Shown here piece after piece: positions 52,628-63,260 of a stretch of DNA of 64,000 bases (position 1 is the first letter of the stretch; every line of letters starts with the position of its first letter). A program made the position numbers and the translations under genes. The notes beneath the pieces were generated by a model, which was not told the origin of the DNA, did not search any database, and saw only the letters and a program-made list of their open reading frames with translations. This DNA comes from Solanum dulcamara. Its lineage: Eukaryota; Streptophyta; Magnoliopsida; Solanales; Solanaceae. The stretch covers positions 18,570,740-18,634,739 of the forward strand of contig NC_077245.1 in NCBI RefSeq assembly GCF_947179165.1. Direction: 5' to 3'.

Positions 52628-54215
52628 TCAAGATGGAGCATATATATTGATCATGCCCAGCTTGTTATAAAGATAATCAACTCGAGTGCCATTTAACGGT
52701 TTTGTGAACAAATCAGCTAGTTGCTCTCCGGTCTTCATGTACCCGATGGAAATCAAATTCTCCCGAATCTTCTCACGAATAAAATGACAGCCAACCTCAA
52801 TATGTTTTGTCCATTCATGGTACACTGGATTTGAGGCAATGTGCAAAGCAACCTAATTATCACACCAAAGTCTTGCTGGAGAAGAAGGCTTCAAACCAAT
52901 CTCAACTAAAAGGTGATGTATCTATAGTATTTCACACATGGATTGAGCTATGGCTCTATACTTGGATTTTGCACTAGATCGAGATAAAAAGTTTTGTTTC
53001 TTACTCCTCCAAGATACCAGATTTCCACCAACAAATACACAATAGCCAGTAGTAGATTTTCTATCAATTGTTGATTCATCTCAATCAGCATCTGCAAAAC
53101 ACTCAACAAGAGTATGCCCGTAATCACTATACAATATGCCAAGGCTAGGAGCTTCTTTCAAAGAGCATAGGATTTGTTCCAAGGCTTCCCAGTGTTTGGC
53201 TATTAGTATAGACATAAATTGACTGACAATACTGACCGCATAGGCAATATATGGATGGGTCACAGTGAGGTAGTTCAATTTTCCAACTAACCTTCTGTAT
53301 CTTTATGGATCAGCATCATCATTAGTAAGATGTACATTAGGAACCATTGGTGTGCGACATAGCTTAGCTCCCAACTTTCCAGTTTCTACAAGAAAGTCAA
53401 GTACATACTTTCTTTGGGACAAGAAAATCCTTTTCTTGCTTCTTGCTACGTCTATACCTAAGTATTTTAGCTTCCCCAAGTCTTTGGTATGAAACTTGGC
53501 ATGTAAAAACTTCTTCAAAGAAGAAATTCTTGCACAATCATCTCCTATAATAACATTATCATCAACATAGACAACAAAAAGAATAATACCAGTAGTTGAT
53601 TATCGGTAGAAGTTTGAATGATCACACTTGCTCTTTTTCAATCCAAATTCTTAAACTACATCGCTAAATTTTCCAAACCAGACACGAGGACTTTGCTTTA
53701 GACCATATAATGATTTTTTCAGATGGCAAACTTTCCCATACTCCCCCTGAGCAATAAATCTAAGTGGTTGCTCCATATATACCTTTTCATGGAGATCACC
53801 ATGAAAAAAAAAATTCTTAATATCCAACTGATGTAAAGTCTAATTCCAAGAAGCAACCAATGAAATAAACAAGTGGATAGAGGTGAGCTTGGCTATAGGG
53901 GAGAAAGTGTTAGAATAATCCACCCCATATGTCTGAGCATAGCCTTTGGCTAAAGTCGGGATTTAAGTCTCACGACAGAAACATCAGGATTAATTTTGAC
54001 TGCAAAGACCCACTTGCATCCAACTGTTTTCTTTCGTTTGGGTAAATCACTAAATTTCAAGTGTGATTTTCATCTAAAGCATGTAACTCTTCAAGCATTA
54101 CATCATGCCATCCAGAATGATTCAAGGCTTCTTTTACAGTTTTAGGGATAGTAACAGAGTCTAGAGAAACAATCAAATAACTAGATGTAGGAGATAAGTG
54201 ATCATAAGATACAAA
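52628..54215 (-). pseudogene. RLC-B copy 2 RT and RNase H
   Basis: RNase H end HEWTKHIEVGCHFIREKIRE and [20 protein letters not shown]; then EQILCSLKEAPSLGILYSDY, MNYLTVTHPYIAYAVSIVSQ, RKYVLDFLVETGKLGAKLCR and KFHTKDLGKLKYLGIDVARS. The RT N-terminal half at 53600-54200 is readable only in pieces. Stops and frameshifts throughout. Confidence 0.82.
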
Positions 54216-55347
54216 GTTAGCGATTTGCAGTGACGTATACCTTTCTGAAGAGCAATAGGAAGGTCCAAATTTTCCAAAGAATCAAGTGAAGAAGAATCTC
54301 ATGATGAAGAAGTTGATGTAGGGTATGTATAATTAATCTCTCCCCTCTTTGAGTAAACTTGAACAATTCATGGTCTTGCTGGTGCAAATTGAGAAGGTTC
54401 TGAAGGCACAATAATTGCGAAAAAAAGAGATATAACAATTAAGTTCCCTCGTAACTTTACTAACAAAACTCAGATTAAAGGCTAATTTTGGTAGACTTAG
54501 TACAAATGGCAGAGTAATATACGAGGTTGGTTGAACAATATCGAATCTAACACTGTTACAAGTTGATCCATCAGCTAAAGTAACTGGAGAGGCTGCTTTG
54601 TGTGATCTAAAGCTAGAAAAAATATTAGGATTCCCGGTCATATGATTTGTGGCACCTGAATCGATCACCCATTTATTAGAAGAGATGATAAGACACACTT
54701 TATCTGACCTAGCAAAGGAATTAACAGAAGTGGATTCCTTCAATGATTTCTAATATTGAGAAAATTTGACAAACTCCTCAACTGAAACCAAAACCAATTT
54801 GTCAGATAATGAACTAGAAGCAGCAACTTTGAACTGATCGATCATTTCCCCAACTATATTCAAAAGTTCTTCAAAACTCCCCAAATAAACAAACAATAGC
54901 CTAATAACACAACAAAAAAATTTACAATAACCAAACTCGATGGCACTTTGGAAATAATTTCCCAAACAATAACATACAAGCTGGACAGTACCAGCGATGA
55001 GAAACAGAGGAACCAGCAAGCAACCACAACTCAACTAATTCTATCCCAAGTAGAAACAAGTATTCATAGACTCACCAAGATAAATACTAGATTCTCTGTC
55101 TCAGAAGCTACAAAAAAAGAATGAATCTAGAAGATTGAGCAATTTCTTCAAATAGTGTTTAAAAACACCAAACCAGATTGGGATATGTCGAATCTGATGA
55201 GACGACTCTAGAAATCAAATCATGAACGATGGTGGTGACAAAGAATGACCACTTTAAAGTAATTGATTTGAAATCCGGCCACTCTTTCTAGCCAACAGAT
55301 ACCAAAACAAGGATCAACCTCGAAATTGATCAAATTAAAAAGCCTAC
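54216..55347 (-). pseudogene. RLC-B copy 2 protease and gag remnants
   Basis: 54743-54333 reads KWVIDSGATNHMTGNPNIFS (protease DSG), VTLADGSTCNSVRFD and LPKLAFNLSFVSKVTRELN, nearly the same peptide as in copy 1 at 38126-38464. The frame then joins linker text at about 54420, showing the integrase deletion. Gag (54750-55340) is decayed. Confidence 0.8.
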
Positions 55348-55560
55348 GCTCTGATACCTTGTAAAGATATGTCATCTTAGTCTAACTCAACCCCAAAAGC
55401 TAGATTATGAGGGAAGGATTGTCCAAGTCCATATAAAGAGACCACCCGTCCATTCCCCAACCAATATGAGACTTTACCCACTCTAACACCCCTTTACACC
55501 CAAGCCCAACTAGAGCGTGGACCGGGAGCCCATACGGGGATGAACTTGGCTTCGATACCA
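55348..55560 (-). mobile_element. TRIM fragment fused between RLC-B primer site and 5' LTR
   Basis: On the minus strand the order is RLC-B 5' LTR (ends 55561), primer site TGGTATCGAAGCC (55560-55548), TRIM internal part (to 55489), TRIM LTR 55488-55360 (129 bp, diverged copy of 29488-29617), then a second primer site AGGTATCAGAGC (55359-55348) leading into RLC-B gag. Both junctions fall exactly at LTR/primer-site borders. The TRIM's other LTR is absent and replaced by the copia LTR. Confidence 0.75.
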
Positions 55561-55730
55561 TGTAAAATACAAGATATGGAGAATAACTTATTGTATTATT
55601 CCAAGAGGTAAGAAACATAAATACAAGTACATAAGGTTCTAGGTAAGGAAAGAAATAAAAGAGATTCTTATAAATCTGCTATTTCTATACATATGTGGTA
55701 TGTAAAATGGTCTAGGTTCATTCTATAACA
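55561..55730 (-). repeat. RLC-B copy 2, 5' LTR
   Basis: 170 bp; compared with the 3' LTR it has a short deletion at 55702 (tgtaaaatgg versus tggacattcctacgaaatgg). Confidence 0.85.
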
Positions 55731-56449
55731 CAAATCTAACCACCTCTATTTATAGGTGGTGATGAAAGGATATAGTGAAAGGTAATATTCTAAAATTATA
55801 CCTTCCATGTATTTGTAGAATGTCTTGCCTCTTGGTTAGTTTCTATCTTGTTCCCTCGTTTCTCTTCTTTGAGCTTATCTTGCAGCCTTCGCTCAAGTTC
55901 TGTCAATTCTAGTTGGGAGACTCCACCATGCTGATTCTTTATCAAATACCACATTTCTTGACACTTACATCCGATTAGTGGTAGGGCCACAACAACTTCA
56001 TCCCTTTATTTGTTCATTGTAACTAATAAGGATGCAATAAACAACATTTTTATCCAACTTACTGTAGAGATGATCTAGAGCAACGATAGAGGACTCACAT
56101 CCAATCTCTCGAAAGTGAATTAAATTAGGTATTGTCTTCTTGAGTTTCTCGAATAGTGAGATAAATCCCAATCTCATGTATGGCATCTTCTTCATTATGT
56201 GGACAACAGTCTTAATGCACCTTTCCCAAAATCTTGTTGCTAGATACATACTATGCAACATACTTCTGCATATCTCTATTAGGTATTTATATTTTTTCCT
56301 TCGGCTACTCCATTTTGTTGTTACATATTTAAGCGTCAATTGTGACCTTATTATCTTCTCTTTAGGAAGTCTTTGAAATCACATGAGATGTTCTCCCATC
56401 GTCCATACAAAGACATTTGATTCTCCTTCCAATATCATTCTCCACAGTA
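55731..56449 (-). pseudogene. RLC-A LTR remnant and integrase/linker fragment
   Basis: 55736-55800 is LTR (complement matches 49600-49690, with minus-strand TATAAATA). It then joins the linker LELTELERRLQDKLKEEKRG, NKIETNQEARHSTNTWK and integrase text on the minus strand: ICRSMLHSMYLATRFWERC, FEKLKKTIPNLIHFREIGC and LYSKLDKNVVYCILISYNEQ. RT/RNase H are deleted at the LTR-linker junction near 55800. It ends at cagta, where RLC-D LTR sequence begins, exactly as at 9260-9264. Confidence 0.78.
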
Positions 56450-56568
56450 TAATTGTAGAGAAGTAGAATGCAATTATACATCTATTAATGAGCCTCCAAT
56501 GGAGTTTATATACAATGCCAATGAAATAGATCTGCTAACCTAACTCTTAGAAAATAGGAACAGATAAC
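56450..56568 (-). repeat. RLC-D LTR fragment at the same target site as 9265
   Basis: taattgtagagaagtagaat onward matches 9265-9383. Cut at 56568 by the LTR of the next RLC-A-type element. Confidence 0.8.
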
Positions 56569-57000
56569 TGTTGAATATTATTGGGACAGGCACAATTGAA
56601 TTCTCACAACTTGAATTTTATTACATCAAAGTAGGAATCTGCTTCGGTTTTATAATCTTTACACAATATATTTGCACTCACACTAGCAACTCTCTCTTAT
56701 CTCACTCACTTGTTGTTTGCTCTCTAGCCTTCTTTTCTTTCTTGTTTTCTTACTTTTTGCTTAGCTACAGATAATATGGACCACCTCTATTTATAGGAAG
56801 TGATGGAAGCATCTAGAGAGGGATATATACTACTCTCTTCTAGAATGTTCCTAGCTATCGTTTTCTAGAACATTTCTAGACTTTTCTCTCTAGAATACTT
56901 ATTCTAGAGATCTTCCTTAAATTTTCTATGATTCTTGAATATTCTAGATTCTTCTTGACTTGTCTTAGATAATAATTAAGTTGGTGATGAATTCTTAACA
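56569..57000 (-). repeat. RLC-A type 3' LTR
   Basis: 432 bp, plus-strand TGTTGAATATTATTGG to GATGAATTCTTAACA. ccacctctatttatagg (minus-strand TATAAATA) lies near 56781. Contains several ttctaga words (56820-56955). Confidence 0.85.
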
Positions 57001-57018
57001 CTCCCCCTTAACACCAAC

Positions 57019-58440
57019 TTAATTTTTTCTTTCAACCATTCCAAGTGCTTCTCGAAATCTTATAAACTTCATGTTGTCTATGCTCTTTGTGAATATGTCT
57101 GCTACTTCTTCGTCTGTCTTGATTTGCTTCATTTCAATTTTGCCTTGAAAAAATTTTTCTTGAAGAAAATGACGTTGTACTTCCATGTGCTTCGTCCTAG
57201 AGTGAAATACATGATTCTCAGCCAAATGGATAGCTAACATGTTGTCACAGTATAGTGGTACGATATCTTTCGATTGTAGATGCAAGTATTTCATGAGTTG
57301 CTTTAGCTATGTGCTCTCTTGCGCTGCCATTTTTCCTGCTTGATATTCTGCTTCCATCGTAGAAAGTGAAACAATTGGTTGACTTTTGTTGCAACATGAT
57401 ATTGCAGTTGATCCAAGATTGAAAACATATCCAGTGGTTGATCTTCGAGTATCATGTTCACTAGCATAATCTGCATCACAATATTCGTTTATCTTGAAAG
57501 GATCTCCTTTCATATAGAATAGTTCATAGTCAATAGTTCCTTTCATGTACCTTAACATCCTCTTGAGTGCTTCCAAGTGAGGCTTCTTTGGTTTCTGCAT
57601 AAATCTACTAACTACTCCAACTCTGAAGGAAATATCTGGTCTAGTCAATGTTAAGTAGATAAGACTACCGACAAGTTGACAATACATTGTCTCTTCCTCC
57701 AAGTCTTTGCCTTCATGAGAGCATAGTTTTAAGCTAGGCTCCATTGGTGTAGAAGATGTCTTAAAAACCATCATTCCATATTTTTGGAGAAGATCTCTTG
57801 CGTACTTTTGTTGTCCAAGGAATAATCCATCCTTTATTATTTCTTCCTCAAGGCCAAGTGTTTTAGCTCGCCCATCTCCTTCATTTGAAATTGCACCATC
57901 AAAGTTCTTTTACTTTGATGAATCTCATTAAAGTCATCTCCTGTGATAATTACATCATCCACATAGACTAATATGATAGCTAACCTTCCTTCGTGATATT
58001 TTATAAATAAGCTTGAATTTGTTGGTGCCACTTGATAGACACTTTGGATCAGGAACTCGGCAATTTTTCTATACCATGATCGAGGGGCTTGCTTCAAGCC
58101 ATACAAAGCTTTCTTCAGGTTGCACACATAATCAGGATTGACTTTATTTACAAAACCTTGTGGCTAATCCATGTATATTTCGCGATCCAACTCTCCATGA
58201 AGGAAGGCATTCTTCACACCCATCTCCCACAAAGTCCAAGATTTACTAGTTGCCAGAGCTAATAACACATGAACTATAGTAATTGTTTCCACAGGGCTAA
58301 ATATCTCATCATAATCAAGCCCATACTCCTGCGAGAATCCCCGAGCTACTAATCGTGCCTTATACCGCTCGATAGATCCATCAGACGTGTTTTTAGCTTA
58401 TATACCTACTTACATGATATAAGTTTAACATCCTTAGGTT
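57019..58440 (-). pseudogene. RLC-A type reverse transcriptase and RNase H
   Basis: RNase H: DIVPLYCDNMLAIHLAENHV, HSRTKHMEVQRHFLQEKF and [60 protein letters not shown] and [62 protein letters not shown] (YVDD intact). Upstream RT to 58440 has stops (near 58165 and 58395). Stops also at 57835 and 57305. Confidence 0.88.
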
Positions 58441-58655
58441 TAGCCATTAAGTCCCAAATTGGTTTAGCTTTAAGGCTGAAATCTCCTCTTCCATTGCCTT
58501 TCTCCATTCATTACTTTTTGAAGCTTCTTCGAAGGTGGTAGGTTCCTTGAACTTGTTAACCTCAGCCAGTGCCGCATTTATATATCTACTATTTGGGCAT
58601 TTCAATCATGTGGATATTCATAGTTGAGGAGTTTCTTGTACTTCATCTTGCAAAT
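58441..58655 (-). pseudogene. RLC-A type linker, right of RT
   Basis: Complement of ttcattactttttgaagctt encodes the EASKS-EW box before RT, and the LRRST/CPN-like stretch near 58590-58640 matches 2583-2650. Ends with caaat, the target duplication of the solo LTR. Confidence 0.75.
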
Positions 58656-61600
58656 TGTAACACTCTGGAAATTGTTTCGCAAAGACTCGAACATTTCTTC
58701 ACGTGTGTGTAGACTCGAACTGAAGGACTTGTAATTTTATATATGAGTTAGGATCAATTCCTAAGTGTTTGAAGTGTGTTAGATATGTTTAGGGGTCATA
58801 TGGGATCTCTAACACCAAGTCGAGTCTAAAGAATTCCAATCGATTAAGTTTTCGGATGAGTTAGTATAAGGGTCAACTTCAAATGACTATATCTCTTTGA
58901 ATATAACTAACTGGTGGCCCACGACCTACCAAATTAAAGGTATTTGAGTCTTCATTCCAATGCCACCAAGATTGCAATTTTTGGAGTTTGGAGTCAAAAG
59001 TTATAACCCTTTTTCTACAGACTAGCACTGCAGGAATTTCAGGCCTGGGCGACCATTGCAGGAATTTCAGGCCTGGCGCTCCAGTGACGCCCGGCGCCAC
59101 TATAGCACCAGAAAATAGCCTCAGTAGTTTGGTCCTTGGCGCGATGCGCCACTATTAGGTGTGAAGGGTTTTAAGCCTATTTTGGCTTGGCGCTGCAGTG
59201 GTGCGACGCGCCACTGTAGCGCCAGCAAGATTTTTGCCCAGTTTTCCAGATTTTGAAGAGGGGCAACTTGGACATTTTCCCTAAACATATATACCCTAAC
59301 TTGGAACGTTTTGGGATCATTTTTTAGCTTTCTCACCTCCCAAAAACCCTAATCTTCATCCCCTCTTCTCTTCCAAACATCTCCAACAAGAAATCCTCTC
59401 AAAAGCTCAAGGATTCAAGATCTTCAAGTCATGTCTTTGGTTTTTGGTGGAATGTTCTTCATTTCTAGGTATGTAAGGCTAACCTAAAATATGGAATGAG
59501 TTCTTCCATATGCCCATAGATGTGTTAAATAGAAGTTGTGAAAGATTTGAACCTTCTATAAAGGTTTTCTTGAAATTTTCTAAACTATAGAACATTAATA
59601 AAATGTGTTAATGATGTTCTTGAGTTGACTTTGTTGAGAGTATGGATTCATGTATTCATTCACATGAACCCAAGATGAGATTTCTTCTTGGTCATAATTT
59701 ATCTTGAGGATGAGATTGATGGTTTTTATGTATAATAAAAACAATATTATTTTTCATAGTGAAATGAGGTATTCTTTTACATGAGTTTGATGAAATTGAT
59801 TTTTAGTTATATGAGAATTTTGAGATTGTTATGAATGCGAAGGGCATAAAAAGAAATGAAACCTTGGTAGAGTTAGAATGTCCTTTTGTCTCTATAAATT
59901 GAACATAGAATTAAATAAGGATTTTGGAGTAGATATTTGATGATGATGTGATGATGATGTTGATGATGATGTGAATGATGATATTTGATGATGATGTGAA
60001 TGAAGAGGTTATGTTGATGAGAATGTTGTGTGATGAAGTGGATTGGAGTCTAATGTGATTATGTGATATGTGATTTGCATAATTTGATTTGATTGGAGTC
60101 TTATGAACATTTTGAAAATAAATAATCTTTTGAGAAGGAGTTTTAAATAAATGATTTGTGAATATTTTTGCATAAACTATTTATACACTATTTTGAGTTT
60201 AAAGAGTGATTATTTTCATCTTTGATTTAGAAAGAGTTTAAGCATAAATTGAGTTTAAAAAAGTCTCTTAATTATTATTTTGAGTACGAGTATTTGGAGT
60301 ATAAACGAGTTGACAATTTTTACATTAAAATATCTATTTTGAGATTGAGTTGAGATTGTATCAATTTTAAAGAGAAGAGTTTGATGATTTGAGATAAGTC
60401 GATTTGAAAGAAGGTCCAATGAGGCCAGATTTGATTGAGTTTTGAAAAGAGTCCAATGAGACTAAATGAGTTGATTTGAAAGAGTCCAATGATACTAAAT
60501 GAGTAATTTGAGTATTTTACTCACTTGATAGATATGAGCATATTGAGTCTTGGGAGGAGTATCAAGCACCGAATTAGATAAGAGTATAGTCCATACTCGA
60601 ACCAATAAACTACGTCACCAAACGTAGGAGAGGATTGAATTGTTAAAGTTGGATGTTTCCTAAATTACTGTCCTGACATGATAGGACTTGATTGGTTATG
60701 GATCCATGATTGTTGATTCGTTCTTACCCTGGCAAGGTATGAACAGACGTGGCAACAATGTTGGCTTGTTGAACTATCACTTGCTCATATGATGATAGTT
60801 GTCGGTTAGAGAAACTCTCAATTGAATGGATTGTGCTTGATATGATTGGTTTGATTGTGATTGTAGACGATTGAGTTGAATTGTAAAACATTGCATAACT
60901 TAATTTGCATATCTATTGAATTGAGTCCTTTGAATTTATGGTGGAGTTGATTGCATATGATTGGATGATATGTGATTGGATTGTGTATGATTGGATCGGA
61001 TTAGGTGATATATAATGGATTGGATTAAATGATGTGTGATCGGATAGTGTACGATTGGATTGGATCGGATTGTAAATGATTTGATTGAACTGTATTGTAC
61101 ATGATTGGATTGGATTGTATGGTATATGATTGGTCTTTGTCTAAAAATTGTATTCTTACTTTAGACTTATAACACTTTGATTGAGTCTCTCTTATCTTTT
61201 TGATTTGAGATATTTGAACCAACATTATTCTTCCTTGAGCTGTGTTTCATTCTGCCATATTACATACTCGTACATTCCATGTACTGATGTCCATTCGGGC
61301 CTGCATTGTTTCATGATGCAGAAACACATTTAAGAGATCGTCAATAGGAGCAACATTGAGGATCTATTCATACTCAGCTTATTGGTGAGTCCTCCCCTAC
61401 ATTCGGAGGACACCGCTTATATTATTCTTGCGTTAAGTTTAGCCCTTTTTCATTCTGATTTGAGGTAGCCATAAACATGTCATTGGCACCAATTAGATAG
61501 TAGTGATAGAGGCTTCATAGATTAGATAGTGAGGGGTCGATTGAGTATTTTAATTTCTTAAATTATTCTTGTCAAAACATTTTAATGACATAGATTGGAG

Positions 61601-61802
61601 ATTGATTTGTTGGCCCATGGCCTTTCTTCATTGAGTTAGATTTGTGATTTGAGTTGCCCACTAAATCATTTCCTCATTTTTAAGCCTTTTGCTGATTGAT
61701 TGATATTGAATGGATGTGTGATTGGACCAAGTGGTTTGCTTGGGGACCAGCAATGGTCTCCGAGTGTCGGTCACGTCTAAGGTACCCTCTCGGGGCATGA
61801 CA
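58656..61802 (+). repeat. RLG-1 solo LTR with 5-bp target duplication caaat
   Basis: 3147 bp, TGTAACACTCTGG to CTCGGGGCATGACA, with caaat at 58651-58655 and 61803-61807. It has the GC-rich units (final palindrome 59188-59224), TATA-like catatatacc near 59286, GAT microsatellite at 59935-60005 and a shorter minisatellite at 60955-61135. No internal gypsy sequence. It lies within about 110 bp, in family coordinates, of the site used by the copy ending at 2545. Confidence 0.95.
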
Positions 61803-61807
61803 CAAAT

Positions 61808-62674
61808 CTTCTAGGTTTTCATGGATTCCAGTTTTCCACGAGCTTCTATTTTCTCCGCTTGAAAATATCTCTTTTGTAAGTGATTCATTTTTTTCACATA
61901 CCTCTTGTTGTAATTCTGTCTTACTTCCTTGTCCTTCTTCAAGCTTATGTTGTAGCTTTTGCTCCAATTCTATTGAATATGATAATGTGACTTCTTCGAA
62001 CCACCATGATGATGTTTCATCAAATACCATATTTCTTGAGACATATGTCCAATTTATGGTAGGGCCACAACACATCCATCCTTTTCTTTGTTCGTCGTAG
62101 CCAACAAAGATGCAACGAACAACTTTCCTATCAAACTTGCTGCGGAGATGATCTAGTACGAACACATAACACACATAACCGAAAACTTGAAAGTGTCTTA
62201 CAGTAGGAGTCATCTTTTTAAGTTTCTCGAATAGTGAGATAAATCTTAGTCCCGCCTGTGGCAACTTGTTAGTGACATGGACAACATTCTTCATGCATTC
62301 GTCCCAAAACCTTGTTGGTACATTCATATTATGCAGCATACTTCTGAATATCTCAACTAGATGTCTCTTTTTTCTTTCAGCCACTCCATTTTGTTGTGGC
62401 GTATTTGGGCAAGTTAACTATCGCCTTATCATCTTCTTTTTAAGATAGTCATTGAACTCACATGATGTGTATTGTCCGTGAGGAGACATTTGATTTTCTT
62501 TCCAATATCATTCTCCACAGTATATTGGAACTCTTTAAACTTCTCAAATACTTCAGATTTCTCCTTTAAAAAGAAAATCCATACGTACCTTGAGAAGTCA
62601 TCAATGAATGTTACCATGTAAAGGTAACCGCTGATGGAGGACTGCTTCACTGGTCCAAATATGTCTGAATGCAC
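61808..62674 (-). pseudogene. RLC-A type integrase and linker
   Basis: 62674 downward: [20 protein letters not shown] (first Asp), [20 protein letters not shown], then [10 protein letters not shown] where a deletion of about 8 bases removes the GGEY part after the second Asp and shifts the frame. The next frame carries AERKKRHLVEIFRSMLHNMN with the catalytic Glu, NVPTRFWDECMKNVVHVTNK, CIFVGYDEQRKGWMCCGP and the linker ELEQKLQHKLEEGQGSKTEL. It joins the part at 58655 across the solo LTR. Confidence 0.88.
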
Positions 62675-63260
62675 CAGCTCTAGTGGCTCCTTCTCTTGAT
62701 ACTTTGATTCTTAGTAGGGAAGTTGATGTGCTTTCCCATATTGGCATCCATCACATATAGTGTCTCCTCTAATGTCAAGCTGGGGAAGACCTTTTAATTT
62801 TGACTGCTGCATCATGATTTTAGTTTGTTGTAGCTCTCATGCCCAAGACGTGCATACCATAGATTAGTTGTTTCATTAATTCGAGTTTTCTCAACATAAG
62901 ATGTCTCGGCTGACCTAACGTAGATTGATTCTAATTTTCTCCCCTCCATTATTGGTGTGCTTGTAACTTTCAAGTTTCAATATACTTTTATGTCATTTGG
63001 ACCAAATAAGACATAGTTTCCAAAATCTGTTAATTGCACACAGATAATAAGTTCTTCTTCATACCTGGAACATGGTAGATATTTTGAAGTTCCACTTGTG
63101 TTGAGTTGTGATGAGGCACAAACACTATTTTTCCAATATGAAAGATTGGCATTTTTGAATTATCTGCAGCTACCACTACTCGACCGCCTTAATATTTGCT
63201 CATGTTGGTAAGCTTTTTCTCATCACCAGTCATGTGATTGGAACATCCTGAATCAACGAT
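62675..63260 (-). pseudogene. RLC-A type pre-integrase and protease region
   Basis: The complement encodes the pre-integrase block ([18 protein letters not shown] near 62755-62790, HQLPY near 62720) and the post-protease [15 protein letters not shown] stretch near 63040-63080. Protease active site near 63235-63260 is HMTGDEKKL-like with SGCSNHM context. Several stops. Confidence 0.75.

Larger units (their letters stand above)
52442..55730 (-). mobile_element. RLC-B copia element, copy 2, internally deleted, TRIM-fused 5' end
   Basis: 3' LTR 52442-52620 and 5' LTR 55561-55730 bracket RNase H, RT, protease and gag remnants on the minus strand. Flanks are caact (52437-52441) and caaat (55731-55735), a 5-bp duplication with one change. 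Integrase is missing at a junction near 54414-54421. Between the 5' LTR and the element's primer site lies a TRIM LTR and internal region. Same family as 30344-39219. Confidence 0.85.
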
